NCBI GenBank assembly: GCA_947034895.1 | Contig: OX344761.1 | Coordinates: forward strand, 79,749,839-79,813,838 | Length of the DNA: 64,000 nucleotides | Reading direction: 5' to 3' | Source: Rhytidiadelphus loreus | Taxonomy: Eukaryota > Streptophyta > Bryopsida > Hypnales > Hylocomiaceae | Shown: in pieces, positions 12,315 through 25,628 of the stretch | How the letters are laid out: the number at the start of each line of letters is the position of its first letter | Numbering within the stretch: position 1 is the first letter of the stretch | Translations under genes and position numbers: made by a program | Notes under the pieces: model-generated | Database searches by the model: none | Told to the model about the DNA's origin: nothing | Seen by the model: the letters and a program-made list of their open reading frames with translations, nothing else

Positions 12315-12603
12315 CACTACAAAAAATCCCTGTCCTAATGACTACGTGAAGTGACTACAAAATGACTAGATGTCCGGAACAACTAAAGAATGACTACAAA
12401 TTCTGTAATTGCACTAAGGCTACATTGTCTAAGTGTTTAAGTCATTTTTCAGTCATTTTGAACGACTTGCGGATGAAGTAGTGATGAAGTGTGACATTCA
12501 CTGCAACTATTCATTCAAGATAACATTGACAATATTAGAGGGGAGTGAGGGGCATCCAATATGAATGTTGAAGTCATTAACAGTGACTGTAGACAACTAT
12601 TGC

Positions 12604-13080
12604 ATGACTCTAAAATGACTTAAATGTTTTTTTAAGCCAAACCAAGATTTTTGTAGAAAAAATTGATAGGACAGTTTGCTGAGGTGGACTTTAGTCCTTT
12701 TTGTGTGACTACAATGTGACTCTAAAATGACTTAAATGTTTTTTTAAGTAAAATCAAGATTTTTTGTAGAATAAATAGATAGAACAATTTGTTGATGTGG
12801 ACTTTAGTAATTTCTGTGTAACTACAATGTGACTCCAAAATGACTTAAATGTTTTTTTAAGTAAAATCAAGATTTTTTGTAGAAAAAATGGATAGGACAA
12901 TTTGTTGACATGGACTTTAGTCATTTTTGTATGACTACAATGCTACTATTAATGACTATTGTGTGACTCCAAAATGACTTTAGTGTCCCTTCTAAAGCCA
13001 AATCAACATTTTTTGTAAAAAAATGGACAGGGCAATTTATCGAGCAATTTATTGACATGGACTATGATGACCCTAGGGTA
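12604..13080 (+). repeat. About 113-bp tandem repeat, four degenerate copies
   Basis: Each unit begins near TGACTCTAAAATGACTTAAA, then TGTTTTTTTAAG, AAATCAAGATTTTTTGTAGA, ATAGGACAATTTGTTGA, TGGACTTTAGTCATTTTTGT. Copies start near 12605, 12717, 12830 and 12962. Confidence 0.85.
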
Positions 13081-13819
13081 ACTATGATGCGATTACATAT
13101 CACTACTACATGAATTCAAAATGACTTAAGTATTCCAAAAAAGTGTTAAATGCTAAAATGCTCTAAAAAAATGCACTATGTTTCTTACAAAAGCCCTTTA
13201 GAATCTTCCAACACTCACACTCTAATATCCTTCTTAAGCTAATAAGTTATCTTCTTAGATATGTAACTCCTATAGTATATGGCCCTAATTACAATCACTT
13301 ATAAACAAATGCACTTTAGTCCGATCTCAAGGGATGTAATTTACTTAAATGTAAAAAATTCTTGTATCCTTTTTAACAAGAAATTCAAAAATGTAATTAC
13401 ATATATAAAATTAATATTCTTTGAGGACTATTAAAGTATTTAAAAACTAATTATATGAGTTTTTCTAATACATGTATCATAGAACAAGGTGTCCAAGATT
13501 TTAGATTAAAAAAAAAAATTTAATATTAACTAGATGGGATTTCTTGTAGTCAAGTTCATATACATTGTGAATTTTTTTTAATATGTACACTCTCCAAAAT
13601 TTTCTACATTTAATTATTTATAATTTGGTCTTTTTTGAACTTCTTGTTCTTTTTAAATTCAATATAATTTTGCAAAAACAGTTGTTCTAACACCAATGAC
13701 CTTTGCACACACACATATATAATACAAGAGTTGTGTACCTAAGGTTATCTTTTATTCTTTCTAATTTTTTATTCCTAATTTATTTTTTTAAGAGGATCAC
13801 TCTTAGGAGATTTTGTATA
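13081..13819. other. AT-rich spacer, no gene seen
   Basis: Stops in all frames, many poly-A/T runs. Nothing recognisable other than a few TGACT motifs. Confidence 0.6.
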
Positions 13820-14499
13820 CACTAGTAGAAAACAAGGTCAATTGTAACTAGTGAAAAAATGATTGGTGACTGGGTCATTACTACCTCATACTCGACAGTC
13901 ATTAAAATGGCGCCAAAGCTGACGTGTCATTGGGGTCAGTCATTTTGTAGTAACCAGTTTCAGTATTGGATGACGAGTAAATGAGAGTAGTGACGATAGA
14001 AGGTTTCATCTATGGGGCAGTCTGTGTTTTTTGAATTAGGCGCTGATGTGGACTACTAGGAGTCAATCTACAATCACTTAGTCATATATTGAACACAATG
14101 TGTGACTGGAATATAACTGAGATATGACTTACATTGAGACAACATGGAAATTCAAATTTTTAATTTCCCGTTATTGATTTCTATAATCGAACGGTTACGT
14201 TGTAGTCATTTATTGGATAATGACTGAAACACATTAAATTAATCAGGGCTGCCAGGAACTGTTCATGTATGGTTTCATCAGTTGATTCAAAGGGGGAACT
14301 TCACAAATACTATTTTTATATATAGTGTAAGCCTAGATATTGGGTGTTGCATAGCTCCAAATTTGCAAAACTCTACAATGTGCTCCAGAACTTAGCTATA
14401 GTTTAAATGAGTCCAATATATATAGAGAGTGAAAAATGTTCAAGAAGTACATGTCACATGTGAACGTAGCTTAGATGTTGACTGAATGAATTGAACGTT

Positions 14500-17400
14500 C
14501 TAGTATTGGGCGCAAGCTAATAAATGATCCTCTGTAGATAATTCTATTGCGCCAACCACTGAAGCGTGTACTGGCCTTGCAGGCACAGTTTGTGGCGCAA
14601 TGAGGTTGCTGCTTTCCACCGTCGTTGTAATGAAGACATCTGGTGGCTCCACTACCTCCCTTCTTGAGTGGGCTTCTTTCCTGAACACTACTTTCCATCC
14701 AGGTTTTTCAACAATGTCAGAGAAAAAAACTTGGGTCGCTTGGAGGGAAAAGATGAAGGGTTCAGCCATTCTTGGGAGCTTGTGACGGAAATTCACTGTT
14801 AAAAAACCGGCCTCATCACGAACATATGTCGGTGTCCCTCTATTATCAGTTCTCTTCATCCATTCACAACGAAGAAGCACCATAGGGGCATTTAGGGGGC
14901 CATAGTCTAATTTCAGAATATCCTTCAACACTCCAACATAGTGCACAGCCACATCCATTGCGTCCGCTGTGGGCACTTGAAAAACAGATGCAATGCCACT
15001 ATCATATGTCAACATATGTAGCAGTTGTTGTATCATCTTCTACTCGGTAGTGGTTCCCAAACGCCTTCATACGTGTATACTTCATCGCTCTTTGCGATGG
15101 TCTCCTACACAGTAACATTCTGTTAACGTCCTCCACATTTGAGACATTGATGTCTACACTATTGGAATGAGTGGTCACCCATTCTTCAAAATCAAGTAAC
15201 GTACTGCCTGCTTTTTGCTGTGCCTTCCACATCCTACATATACACTGAATGGATTAGCCTAACAAGAGTAACTACATGCCCATATCCCCAAAAAATGCAT
15301 TGAGGGGTTTAATTAGAGTAAAGCACTTTCAGTCCCTCTGTATGTTGATAATGGACACATACTGTCCACGGGATAAATGACTACAAATGACTATGAACGC
15401 ACTAATAGACGCTGTCATTTTGTCAAATACGGACAAAATAATTACTACAGAATGACTACAGAACATAAATTTAGTAACTAAAAATTGAATATTGCAGACT
15501 TCCACGTTATTGCTACGGTTATGCAAAGGCTAAAACATCAAAATAGAGAAGGCACCCAGACATACATAAGCCAAGGTTGCATTACAAGTGCGTTGTTTAG
15601 AACATATTGATGAGCAATGTCTCGCATTGCTGTGGTCATCATGTATGGTTGCCTAGCACCTTCGAGAACCTCCTCTGCATCTCCATATTCCTCCTCTGCA
15701 TCCCACACTCTTCTGTGCACCGCATGAAATCCTTGGAGATATTCGGTTACAAAGCCAATGCACTCATCCTTTAAAAACCCTATGCCATTGAAGCTTCGGG
15801 CCTTGCCATATTTTGAACATACCTCTTTAACGTCTTCATGTATCTTTCAATTGGATACATCCACCTACTTGCCACAGGACCGCATATGTCGAGTTGCTGA
15901 ACCAAGTGATACGGCAAGTGGGTCATGATGTCAAAGAATGATGGAGGAAATTCCATCTCCAGCAGTGCCATACTTTCAGCCACATCTAGCTCTAGAGACT
16001 GAAAATGTAAAGGATTATACACGTTATTGCATAGTCTTCGAAAAACCTTTGACATCCTCATGATAGCCATCCGCGGACCTGGTTTCAATAAGCCACGCAA
16101 AGCCAATGGCATAACTTGTTGCATAAGCACATGATAATCATGTGATTTAAACCCACCAAATTTCTTTTTGCGAATGTGTTGTCCCAAGGCGCTCGAGTAT
16201 CCAGAAGGTGTCTTTAAAGATTCTATCCTACTAGCAAATTTGTCAAACTTGGTATCAGATAGCACGTATGGTGCAACTGGTTTCATCATCTTCCCCCCCT
16301 CCTTGGATTAGGAATGAGCCACAAACTTGGACATATTCTCTTTCTTTGCAAATCCCTCCTTACTTTCACTGTGTCCTTTTCTCCTGTGATCGTCTTCAAA
16401 AAGTTTTTTGCTAGATTCATTTCACAATGCATGACATCCAGTGTATGCCGAATAAGTAAATCCTATGTGCCACAACAACTTCTACAATGTTATCTTCATG
16501 ACGTCTATGTCCGTGATATCGAAATCCTGTTGTTGGATCTTAGGGTAATACAGTTAATTGGAAATGACTGACACATATGACTACAACATGCCTTATAATG
16601 ACTCAGATACGATTTTGGAAGTCATCTTAGGCAGTAATTGAGTCATTCTTTCAGTCATTCTCTAAAATTAGGCAACATCTTCATTACCTTAGCAGGAGTT
16701 TACCAACAACAAAACCCACAATTGAAAGGACAATGTGCATGATGTAATTATTATGAAACTAATGACTCACCTTCCAATATGGTAACATGTAGAAAATACT
16801 CTTTCTTTTTACACCATGTACTTTTGATGGATCACCGGCTGCACCATCACGGTTCCCTACTGCTTTCTATGCTTCGTATTCTTCGGCATGCTGTAATTGC
16901 TCGTCCACTGACACTACTCTTGGTTTATTTCTTTGCTCTATCTCCCCATTGAAGTGATCCTTCATTGCTTGTGCTCGATATGGATGGTTCTGTGGAAGCC
17001 ACCTCCTTGTTCCACCATGCGTTTGCTTCTCTAACTCAATTGAATGCTCACACACCAAATCTGATCCACAACAAGGGCATGCAGCGTAGCCTTGGTGAAC
17101 AAAGCCTCCTACTATACCGTACCCTAGAAAATCGTGAATTGTCCACAATAGTACGGCTTTCAAGCTGAAGTTCCTACTCCCTACTTCCTTTGTGACATCA
17201 TATGTTGGAATGCTTGCCCATAGTTGTAAAAACTCCTCTATTACAAGCTGCATGTATATATCAAACACCTCTGAGGTAACGGAGGATTTTCCAGGTATTA
17301 GCAAAGCCAACAACACAAAAAAGTTTTTTGTGCTCAGCCAAGGGGGCAGGTTGTAGTTCAACAACAACACAGGCCATGTTGACCACGTTGAACTAGTCTA

Positions 17401-18570
17401 TTTGAATGGATTCACTCCATCTGCAGCTAAGGCGAAGTGGGCATTCTTTGGGTCAGATTTGAATCCCGGGTCCACATTATCATGGAAATGGTGCCATGCC
17501 TTTGAATTGCAAGGATGTCTAACGAGGTTGTCTCCTCCCGCTCGATTGCTTTGATTCTTAGAATGCCATACCATGAGTTCTAAAATGGTAGGACTGCAGA
17601 ACATTCTCTGCAATCTTGGAATAATAGGAAAATGTCGTAGAACTTTTACAGGATGCATTCTTTGTTGCTCATCCTTATACCGTGCCTCCTGGCATTTTGG
17701 ACAACGCACTGCATCAGCATGCTCTCCTCGAAAAAGGACATAGCCTTGCGGACATGCATGAATGTTATTGTACGATAGCCCTAGCTTCTTTGTGAGTGTC
17801 TTCGCAGCATAATGATTCTTAGGTAAAGAATTATTCGGCGAAAGAAGGTGACTCTGTAGTATGGTCAAGAGCTCATCTACAAAGCTGTTGCTGGTTCCGT
17901 GTACGATTTACAGGTTCATCAACAGTATAGTGGCTAGTACTAGTGTTGTGCAACTTGCTCCAACATATAATTCATGCAATGCGCCCTCTAATACCATAGG
18001 ATTAAAGTCCCCTTCTGGTTCAAACTCAGCAGTGTCCACTACTTCTAGCACATCTGCTACTGTACCACCAGGCATAAACAGAGCATCTCCATCTGCATTG
18101 CCACTGAATGTGGCGTGAACGTCATCGGCCACTGTAAAAGCATCCATAACTGCGGCACGAGTTCTTTCTTCTATATTGGGAGCTTCATCTGCTGTGTTGA
18201 ACGCGTCATTGATCATTTGGCGTGTGGCAATGTGTTCATCTAGAACAGGTTGGCTATTGTTTGGCAGACTTAGAAAAGCCTCATCCCACTCGTCATTTGA
18301 TGGAACTCAGGGCCCAACACCTCTCTATACTCGAAAACGTGCATCTCGACCATTTTTAATGAGGTGAAGTTTGACAGTAGAAACCAATAGTGTTTGGCGA
18401 CCCTTATACAAAGAACATGGACAATGTATGCGCCTGAGGTTGAGCAACCGAGCTCTGTTGAGCTCCTGGACCCATAGGCAATCATCACGAAGTTGTTGCC
18501 TGCCACTGCATTAAGCAGTTTAATTAGAGGTTGCCAAATTTGAAAAACATATAACAATGGCATTTTAGCC
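14500..18570 (-). pseudogene. CACTA tnp2-type transposase, minus-strand copy
   Basis: Read on the minus strand, an N-terminal part lies at about 18563-17908. The tnp2 core follows at 17868-17398 (HACPQGYVLFRGEHADAVRCPKC, KVLRHFPIIPRLQRMF, FALAADGVNPF) and 17370-16867 (YNLPPWLSTKNFF, LLWTIHDFLGYG, CPCCGSD). DUF4218 runs about 16440-15590 (LDVMHCEMNLAKNF, FKSHDYHVLMQQVMPLALRG, FPPSFFDIMTHLPYHLVQQL, RWMYPIERYMKTLKRYVQN). DUF4216 lies at 15232-14500 (LRCEWMKRTDNRGTPTY, QVFFSDIVEKPGWKVVFR). The frame breaks between 17397 and 17370 (stop after NPFK). It breaks again at the seven-base C run 16293-16299, just before the MMKPVAPYVLSD segment. Better preserved than the plus-strand copy but not intact. 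Confidence 0.85.
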
Positions 18571-21337
18571 GCAACAGTCGTGTCGTCAATTCAATTGAAT
18601 ATATTCACATAATCGTTGACATACGTACACCATAAACTTCACAGATCTAAAACTTTACTTTGACTACTCATTATCTAGTCTTCCCGTAGTAATTCAAATC
18701 ATAATTACACGGAAATTACTTAAGAAAACCTAACTGCAGTTACGTCACAGTCATTCATATTAAAATCTTCCTCTAATAGATGGGAATAGTCATTAGTTAG
18801 TATTCCACTAGTAATTTTGTGAAAACATGACACCAACATGACTTCAAAATTACTATCCTCGTTTATAGGGCAGTCATTTATCTAGATTTATATTGAAGGA
18901 ACAACTATGGCAGGTAGTGAATACAAGTTGGAATTGAAAATAGCGAGCTTCTCTGGCATTTTCATTAACGCTATCACATTCGGCTCTGCTCCAGTGACAA
19001 AAGCAATATTATATGTATAGAATTTAGAGAATCTATTTGTTGGAGGGGCCGGGCCAAATTTCCTATGCTTTGTCAACTACACTAACACATTGAAGACTGG
19101 GTACGTAAATGGGTAACGTCATTCCTCTTTCAATGGTCATTTTAAGCTTGAAGTATCACAAATTCATAGCTCCCCAAAATTGGACTAGCTGGCGACTTTC
19201 TCATTTTCTGGAAAAAATGTAGCTATGAATGCTCAGTAAGTCATATATTGCAAGGTGCTCACAGAATAATTAAGTCCACTGTTAAACCCAAACCTACTTA
19301 CGTAGTCATACAATATCTTTTGAACATTCGCTACATGCTTTTTGGGCACTGGAGGATAGGAAATGGGTGTTGGCAAGACAAACACTGGGCTGAACTACAC
19401 TTACAACACATTTCCTATCCTCAGTAGAGCAACTTGTAACTCTTTAATAGCGTCAACATTCAGGAGGCTTTGGTCATTGTGCATAGATGCCACCTCTTCT
19501 ATTATGCCCAAATTACATCACAAGGAGAGCAAGAATGACACTAGTCTACACATGTTGAAAATCATGTGCAAGGACACTAAAAAAATGTTGATAAAAATTA
19601 ATCAACTACGTTCATTGTAATTCAATCAATGAAATCGGCTGAATCCAAAAATGAATGGATTAACTAATGGAAAGTGCTTAATTCTAAGCATATTTTCCCC
19701 CAATTGCATAATATGAAGCCCAAAAAAATATGGAGATGAAAGCGAATGAAGTTACATATACCACTACCTTCAAGCTATTTCAAAGAAATCAAAAAAATAA
19801 AATGGACATGAAAATGAGTTAACTTATATATACCACTACCTTGAAGCTATTCTAATAATATCCTAAACTCAAACCAAGATGGAGATGAGTATATGTACGT
19901 AATAATTCAGGTGCCATTAATTAGCTACATTCAAGCTATTTGAAAGCAAACTACTAACCATAATCGAGTGAGATGAAACAAGAATGAACTCATTCCACTA
20001 CGTACATTTCATACATTGGAAAGACTTCTAATAACAAAAATGGCTAAGACACTAAAATGAATGAATCTATAGCACTATCTTCTACCAATTTGAAAGACAA
20101 GCCCACAAATATTTTGAGATGAAAATGAATTAGTTTATATATACCCATACATTATTAGCCGTTTGAAAGAAAAAACACCAAAAATTGTGGGAGGTGAAAA
20201 GGAATTAATTTATGGCCCTACATAGTACATACATTACAACTATTTCTAAGGAAAAATCCACCAAGAAAGAAATGGAAATGTTAGATCTTTCCCAGAAAAT
20301 GCTGGTTCGTCCAAATCGGAGCCTACATAAACTTCAAAGAACAATGTAGTAATTTCTATCGGAGGTACCTTGAACTTGGACCTTCAGAAAAGTTTTAATC
20401 AAATCTCTGCCTTTTGTTATGCCACTATAGTTAGCCAATTACACGTAGTCATGGTCCTCCACTTGAAGGGTAGGTATCAAACTACATTTGACCACATGCA
20501 TCTACTATTTAATTTCTTGATTTGGACAAAACAATCCAAGTGTTGCCAATGCATTCAGGAGAAAGCTAGGCAAACACACTACAACGAGCGGCACTGCTAT
20601 CATGTTATTCAAACATGTACCTCGGAGTCACCATGTAGTCATTCTAATCGTCATATTTGAAAAAAATGACGGATATATTACTTAGACCCAGCCAGCAACT
20701 TCATTTAATATCGCATTGAAGTGTATAGAGGCACTGACACCGCAGTCGTTTCAACTTCACTTGCATTTATATGACTGTAACCTGTGGGGTGCCATACAAT
20801 GCCCATTCACTTACTTGTGTGTTTGAAGATCCACGCTTTGGGAATTTCCACCAACTTCCGACAGTCTATATACCAATTCCTTCGACGGTCCGTCTCAGCC
20901 CATGCACTTTTCCTGCCAATGACTTTCTCCTTTACTGAAACAGACACTACAAAATTCCAAGCTATGAGGGATCGGAGCTTCAGTGACTGTCTCCAGAAAT
21001 GGATTTGAATTTTTGTTTGGAAACTCCACAGTTCTGTGTTGGGAGGTGAGTGCATCGGACCCATCTAAGCTTATTTCTTGCATCACTTTTTATTTGCACT
21101 GCAATCTCTGCTCAATAAACTTGAACTTCTGATGAGACACTACTTAAACAAACCCTTATTAATTGAAGATCGACAATGACTGCAATTTTGTGATCAGAGT
21201 CACGGCTGCCTAAGTTACTCAATTGGAATCCAAATTTAGTTTGAAATCAGAAAAGAGGATGATGAATAGTATCAAGATCAAGGAGAATCTGCGCAACTGA
21301 GAGAGAAAGGTAGGCGTCAGCATTACCTTCTTTCCTC
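18571..21337. other. 5' part of the minus-strand CACTA, no firm gene
   Basis: Mostly AT-rich DNA with TGACT/AGTCAT motifs (18660-18890). About 19675-20240 holds a degenerate repeat of roughly 100 bp built around TATACCACTACCTTCAAGCT and AAAATGAA. Short frames exist on both strands but show no domain. Confidence 0.5.
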
Positions 21338-21475
21338 TCCACTCCAAGATCAGATCTCCTCCCGCTCCTCAGTGTTGCTCTCCGCTCCAAGATCATATCT
21401 CAGCAGCGCTCCTCAATCAGTTGTAGCTCTCTGCTCCCAGATCAGATCTCCTCCCACTCCTGAGATCTTCAGTTC
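21338..21475 (+). repeat. Imperfect tandem repeat, CTCCGCTCCAAGATCAGATC type
   Basis: Three irregular copies of GCTC(T/C)CCGCTCC(A)AGATCAGATCTCCTCC. GC-richer than its surroundings and near the presumed 5' end of the minus-strand CACTA, so it might be part of its leader. Confidence 0.6.
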
Positions 21476-21857
21476 TTCAGCTCGTCTCCTTCCTGCGCAG
21501 CTCCTGAAGGGGCTCCAATTGTGTCGTGATTGCTGCCCAGCTGACGTTCTATTACCTAGTGACTGAGTTCTGCATCTGTAACTAGTTCCATCAATATGAC
21601 AGACAAAGATATTCCTGAGAAAGGAGAGTATGAGCTCAGACGGGATGCATGAGTTCTAGAGGTCCAAAAACGCTTTGGACAAGTCAAACTAGCTGCAGCT
21701 GCGTTGTAAGTGCTCTTGAAACCACCAAGTTGTTTTGATTCTTGAGGGTGGAATGAAAGGAGTGAGCACAGACATTGCCGCCGGCGAGTTTGAATACTAG
21801 CTTTAATTATAACAATTTGTAGGTGGCAATTTTGGCGGCAGTCTTTCTTTAGTGATA

Positions 21858-22231
21858 TTTCAGTAATTTTGAAGTTATACGCAACTATCGTTACATCAAA
21901 TGAGTCATTTACTGTATCGTCTAGTCTTCAAATAGTCATATGTAAGACTGTAAATGCTACCGAGCAAGAAGGGATGCGGTCCACGTGTCATGATCTCGTT
22001 GAGTCGTTGACTATGCGATTCCAGTGGACGGCTATGATTTCGTCTTTCTTGTTTGGGTTGCATTGTGTCGCCCTGTTTGTCTAAAGGCGCACCATCCTAC
22101 GTACTTCTCACTTGCAGCCTCTTGGATTGTGATTGTCGTCGTTGAAACTGGTTTGAATGTAGTAATCAGAGCATAGCAAAGGAGCATCAATAAGGCCGGT
22201 CAACGCTGAAGCCCACTCCTCATTCTACTGA
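21858..22231. other. Spacer with AGTCAT motifs
   Basis: Contains GAGTCATTTAC, ATAGTCATATG and CGTGTCATGATC, like CACTA subterminal DNA. No gene is seen. Confidence 0.4.
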
Positions 22232-24359
22232 GAAGATCCGCCGTTCAAACTGCTTGAAAGTACGTTGGGGGGAATAGAAAGCAGACGTGACAAAGTGAAG
22301 GCGCAAGCATCCCCACCGCACCATGCAACGACTGATGACGATGGAGTAGCCTCAGACTACACTAGGTCAGACTACGCAACGAAGGCTCTAGGTAAGTTCT
22401 AATTCAGATTTGAATCCGGGCGTGCTCTATGCTGTGAAGTTAGATTTTGAAATTACAAGGGCCCAATTCAGTGTAGAATGGTTGTGACATGCCCAGATGT
22501 TTGGTTACTACTATAGCTGAACCTCTACTTAGAATTAGGGTAGCGGTGACCCCATTCTAGCCACCAGCACAACAAGGGATTCCAGTCAAGTCTTTACGGG
22601 ATAAGAATGTGCGCATCGAATAATATGTGCTTCAGTCGGGGTTATATTAGGCACCACCATCCGTGGGCGCAATTTCCTGTCATACCTCAAAGCTTCGGGA
22701 GTAGGATTATATACACCCCAAGGTTGTCAGCTTAGAAATCCATGAGCAGGCACTTGTAAATCCAGAGTTGGACAAACCTCTGAGCTCTACCAAAATTTAG
22801 TACAATCGTTGTTCTTTGTGTCTAAACTAGGGTTTCAATACTCCTCTTCGCACAATCTATAGTCATCCCACTTAGTAATTTATAGTTTGGATAGGGGAAC
22901 CAACAGGTGGCTTGACTATCTGTATAGCCATTTTTGGCTTACATGTCCACATACATTGCCTTCCGTGTACGCTCGTGGTTTGAATTGTTTGGTTCGTTCA
23001 ATTGGGTAGAGATTGTGTTGGGATGGGGGAGATTAATTTTCATTCAATTCCCATTTTTTTTGGCTTGAACGTGGTATGCATAGGTTTGGGCTGAAAGAAT
23101 GAATCTGGTGGCCGTGCAAGACCTCTAGGATTCCCATTTTTTTTTTTTCAAAGTTGGAGCTCAGTTCTAGAAACCACTAATTGTGGTTGAATGCGTTAGG
23201 GAAGGTTCAAAGGTTGTGGTGTGCAACTATATCTCCGTTTCGGAATCAGAAGGCGTCATTTATTTCTGTGCAGATTCCGCAAGTGATATCTATGTCATAC
23301 ATTTGTGTGGAGTCATTTCCCTGTCATTTTTTGGTCATGCATTTTTGTACTATATTGTGACTAGTCCATTAGTGTAGTAATTACCTCTTGGATTTGATTG
23401 AAATTTCATTTATTTAAGTTTACTCATTTCCATTTTTTTTTCCGATTATAGATGAGTATATGTATTCTTATGACTGTGCTTCTAACATTGTGTATCTTTG
23501 AATTGCCTTGCTTGTTGTGGTAGATCTCGAAGAAACTTCTTCGGATGAGGAACTTCCAACACAATCGGCATTGACTACTCGTAAGCGCACAAGGAAAGCG
23601 CCCTTTTCCTCCTGTATTGTAGTCCCTCCAGTTCTTGATAGTCACGGCCCTTCCCAAATGCCTCCCCCAGGATATTGGAGGCCTCCCGGCCCCTGGAGGC
23701 AGTCTTGGATGCTACCAAACCCAATGCAGACACAAGGTTGGCATTCAAGAGGGCCAACAGCTCTTGGCCCATACCCTCATTCGTGGCCAGCTCAGTATCC
23801 TCCCGTTGAAGGATACTCTCCAGAAAGTGAAGCCAGGGCATCTCGGCGGCACAAACGTCACAAGAATGATAAAGATGTGGCTACAAGACTAACCGGGGGG
23901 AAGAAAGCTCACCAGCTCCATGTGAAGGCAGGAGGCGACATTGACAACACTTGTGAAGGCAAAAACGCGTGGGACAATGCAGTGCGAGTTAGCACACCAA
24001 GGATTTTGGATATGAGTATTGTGGATTGGGAGTTGCAGAAGCCAGCAGCAGTGGCACTTCTTCGGGAGACCTTGGATGCGGACTTTGAATACGTTGGTCA
24101 CTCTTTGAGTATGACCGGCTTTAGAGCTACCATCAAAAAATACATGAAGGCGGAGAGGGGTAGGTTGAAAACACGATTCATGTCTGGCATAGAAGACCCT
24201 CCTATACACATCGACACTCTGCAGTGGAAAAAGCTGAAGAGCTATTGGGGTACGGATTTCCAAATGGCCAAAACAGCCAAAATGGTACATACCCGGATGC
24301 ATGTGAAGGACTACAGTACCATGGGCAGGAAGGGAAGAGCCGGTCGGGAGTTTGTACTA
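22232..24359 (+). CDS. CACTA second ORF, Transposase_24-like protein, at least two exons
   Basis: The main exon 23525-24359 starts after an acceptor TTGTGGTAG and ends before GTAAGT. It encodes an acidic/basic start (DLEETSSDEELPT, RKRTRKAP), then a Pro-, Trp- and Tyr-rich stretch (PPPGYWRPPGPWRQSW). The conserved half follows: AWDNAVRVSTPRILDMSIVD, GFRATIKKYMKAERGRLK, LQWKKLKSYWG and AKMVHTRMHVKDYSTMGRKG. That order resembles the plant transposase family often found as the second CACTA protein (TnpA-like, DNA binding at subterminal repeats). An earlier open stretch 22232-22391 (LLESTLGG, HHATTDDDGVASDY) ends at a GTAAGT donor and may be an upstream exon. Start codon and end of the gene are not resolved. 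Family call is moderate. Confidence 0.55.
22392..23524 (+). other. Probable intron or spacer before the Transposase_24-like exon
   Basis: Opens with GTAAGT after the exon-like stretch and ends with TTGTGGTAG. The sequence between has poly-T runs and no coding pattern. Confidence 0.4.
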
Positions 24360-24840
24360 GTAAGTCATTTAGCCCAAATTATGAATGATATTTTGCTCCC
24401 TTGCATTTTGTAGTGAATTCCAAATTGAGTTCATGGCTAGTTGTAATTCAATTTCTGCATTGTAAACCTATTGCGAGCCGTGGTTATCCAGTAAGTGCTC
24501 CATTTCGTGTTTGTGGCGACAAAGTGGGGTTAATGGCCCACATGGTCGATCTTATTTGTTGTTCCCACCAGTGAAAGGTGCTTCCTAGTCACCGTGGGTT
24601 TGAGGTTTAGGAGCCATTTTTCGGACGGCCAACTCATGGATTGGCCGTCCCGTTTTACCCGTCCGAAGCCTTGTTTCTTATCACACACCTTTACCCTTGG
24701 CCCTATAAAACCACCATAGGATAGGTCAACGGAAGATTGAAGTGAAGATCAAGCGAAGATTGAAGAGAAGATTAAGAGAAGATTCGAATTTTGTTACTTG
24801 CCTTCCATCTACACTCACAAGTCACAACCTGCAGCTAGCC
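24360..24840. other. Spacer with a possible promoter
   Basis: CCTATAAAACCACC near 24701 is a good TATA-like string. It is followed by a GAAGATT-rich run (24731-24787). This could be the leader or LTR remnant of the copia element that follows, but no partner LTR was found. Confidence 0.4.
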
Positions 24841-24879
24841 CCCCCGTGTGTTTCCTAAGCGCGCTCCTCTCTACCCGAC

Positions 24880-25628
24880 AACGTTATGCAGATCAACATT
24901 CCAGAAGATCTGATTGTCCTACTAATGTTGCACTCATTGCCCAAAGAATACCAATTATACTTCACTCGCTCACAAAAGGGTAAATACACTCTTCCCTCCT
25001 TAACTCCTTTGACGAACTTGAATCAAAACTGTTAGATGAAGAAATGCAGGTCAAGATGAAATGATGAATGCATAAAAAGAGTCAATTAGTGAGGCACTTT
25101 ATTTCAAAAAAGTACAGAAGAAACAACACTTTCAACAACAACGCATTCAACGCTCCGATCGTAACAGCCCACAACAAGACCGGTACGGCGGTACCAGCGT
25201 CATAACAAAGATCATCGACGATGACGAGAACAAAACTCCAACTATTGCGGCCAACCAAATCGATATGAACACAACAAAGGCAAGCAAACGGCACACAAGA
25301 AGCCCACTAAAGAAAAGTGCAACAACTGTGGCGAACTAGAGCATGGAGAGCAAAATTGTAAAGTATCTCAAATTGTATCCAAAATCAAGGCACTCGATTA
25401 GAAGATGCAGAAGTTCAAGACAGAAAAATGCAGTTATCCACAAGCTTACTCAACCGAGAAGATGAAGCAGTCTGTCTCCAATTATTCCTTTGGTGACTCT
25501 ACAAGCAACATTCTAGAAGGTAATCTCCTTGAATTAAACTCCTTCAAAATCAATTCCTTTGAAGCCTCCATTGTTTCAAATGAGCAAGTTGGGACCTTGC
25601 AATACTTTCCAATGCTACACCCTATGTA
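24880..25628 (+). pseudogene. copia gag fragment with CCHC zinc knuckle
   Basis: Early sequence reads DLIVLLMLHSLPKEYQLYF, similar to the UBN2-type gag region of plant copia elements. A zinc knuckle at 25318-25359 reads C-NN-C-GELE-H-GEQN-C, the exact CX2CX4HX4C pattern used for RNA binding. Frames change several times and a stop follows at 25399. The end of the fragment (TSNILEGNLLELNSF) is not a known domain. Confidence 0.75.

Larger units (their letters stand above)
12315..13819 (+). mobile_element. Left end of a further CACTA element
   Basis: CACTACAAAAAATCCCTGTCC begins at 12315, directly inside the tail of the tnp2 pseudogene, and is preceded by TAG as the candidate target duplication. 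Many TGACT and AGTCATTTT motifs follow, as in a CACTA subterminal region. I did not find a matching right terminus followed by TAG in the window. The element may continue beyond the nested unit at 13820-21854 and include the plus-strand ORF at 22.2-24.4 kb. Confidence 0.55.
13820..21854 (-). mobile_element. Candidate complete CACTA element with minus-strand tnp2
   Basis: One end reads CACTAGTAGAAAACAAGG (13820). The other end, read on the minus strand, begins CACTAAAGAAAGACTGCC (21854). The ends agree only over a short imperfect stretch, but both are flanked by ATA (13817-13819 and 21855-21857). The 8.0-kb size and the enclosed tnp2 fit a CACTA element. Subterminal GTCATT motifs occur at 13900-14230. 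Similar motifs also continue outside 21857, so the right boundary is less sure than the left one. Confidence 0.5.

Noticed and set aside
24398..24408. TTTTGTAGTG as right end of the CACTA starting at 12315
   Set aside because: Agreement is only about ten bases and the following AAT does not match the TAG before 12315.
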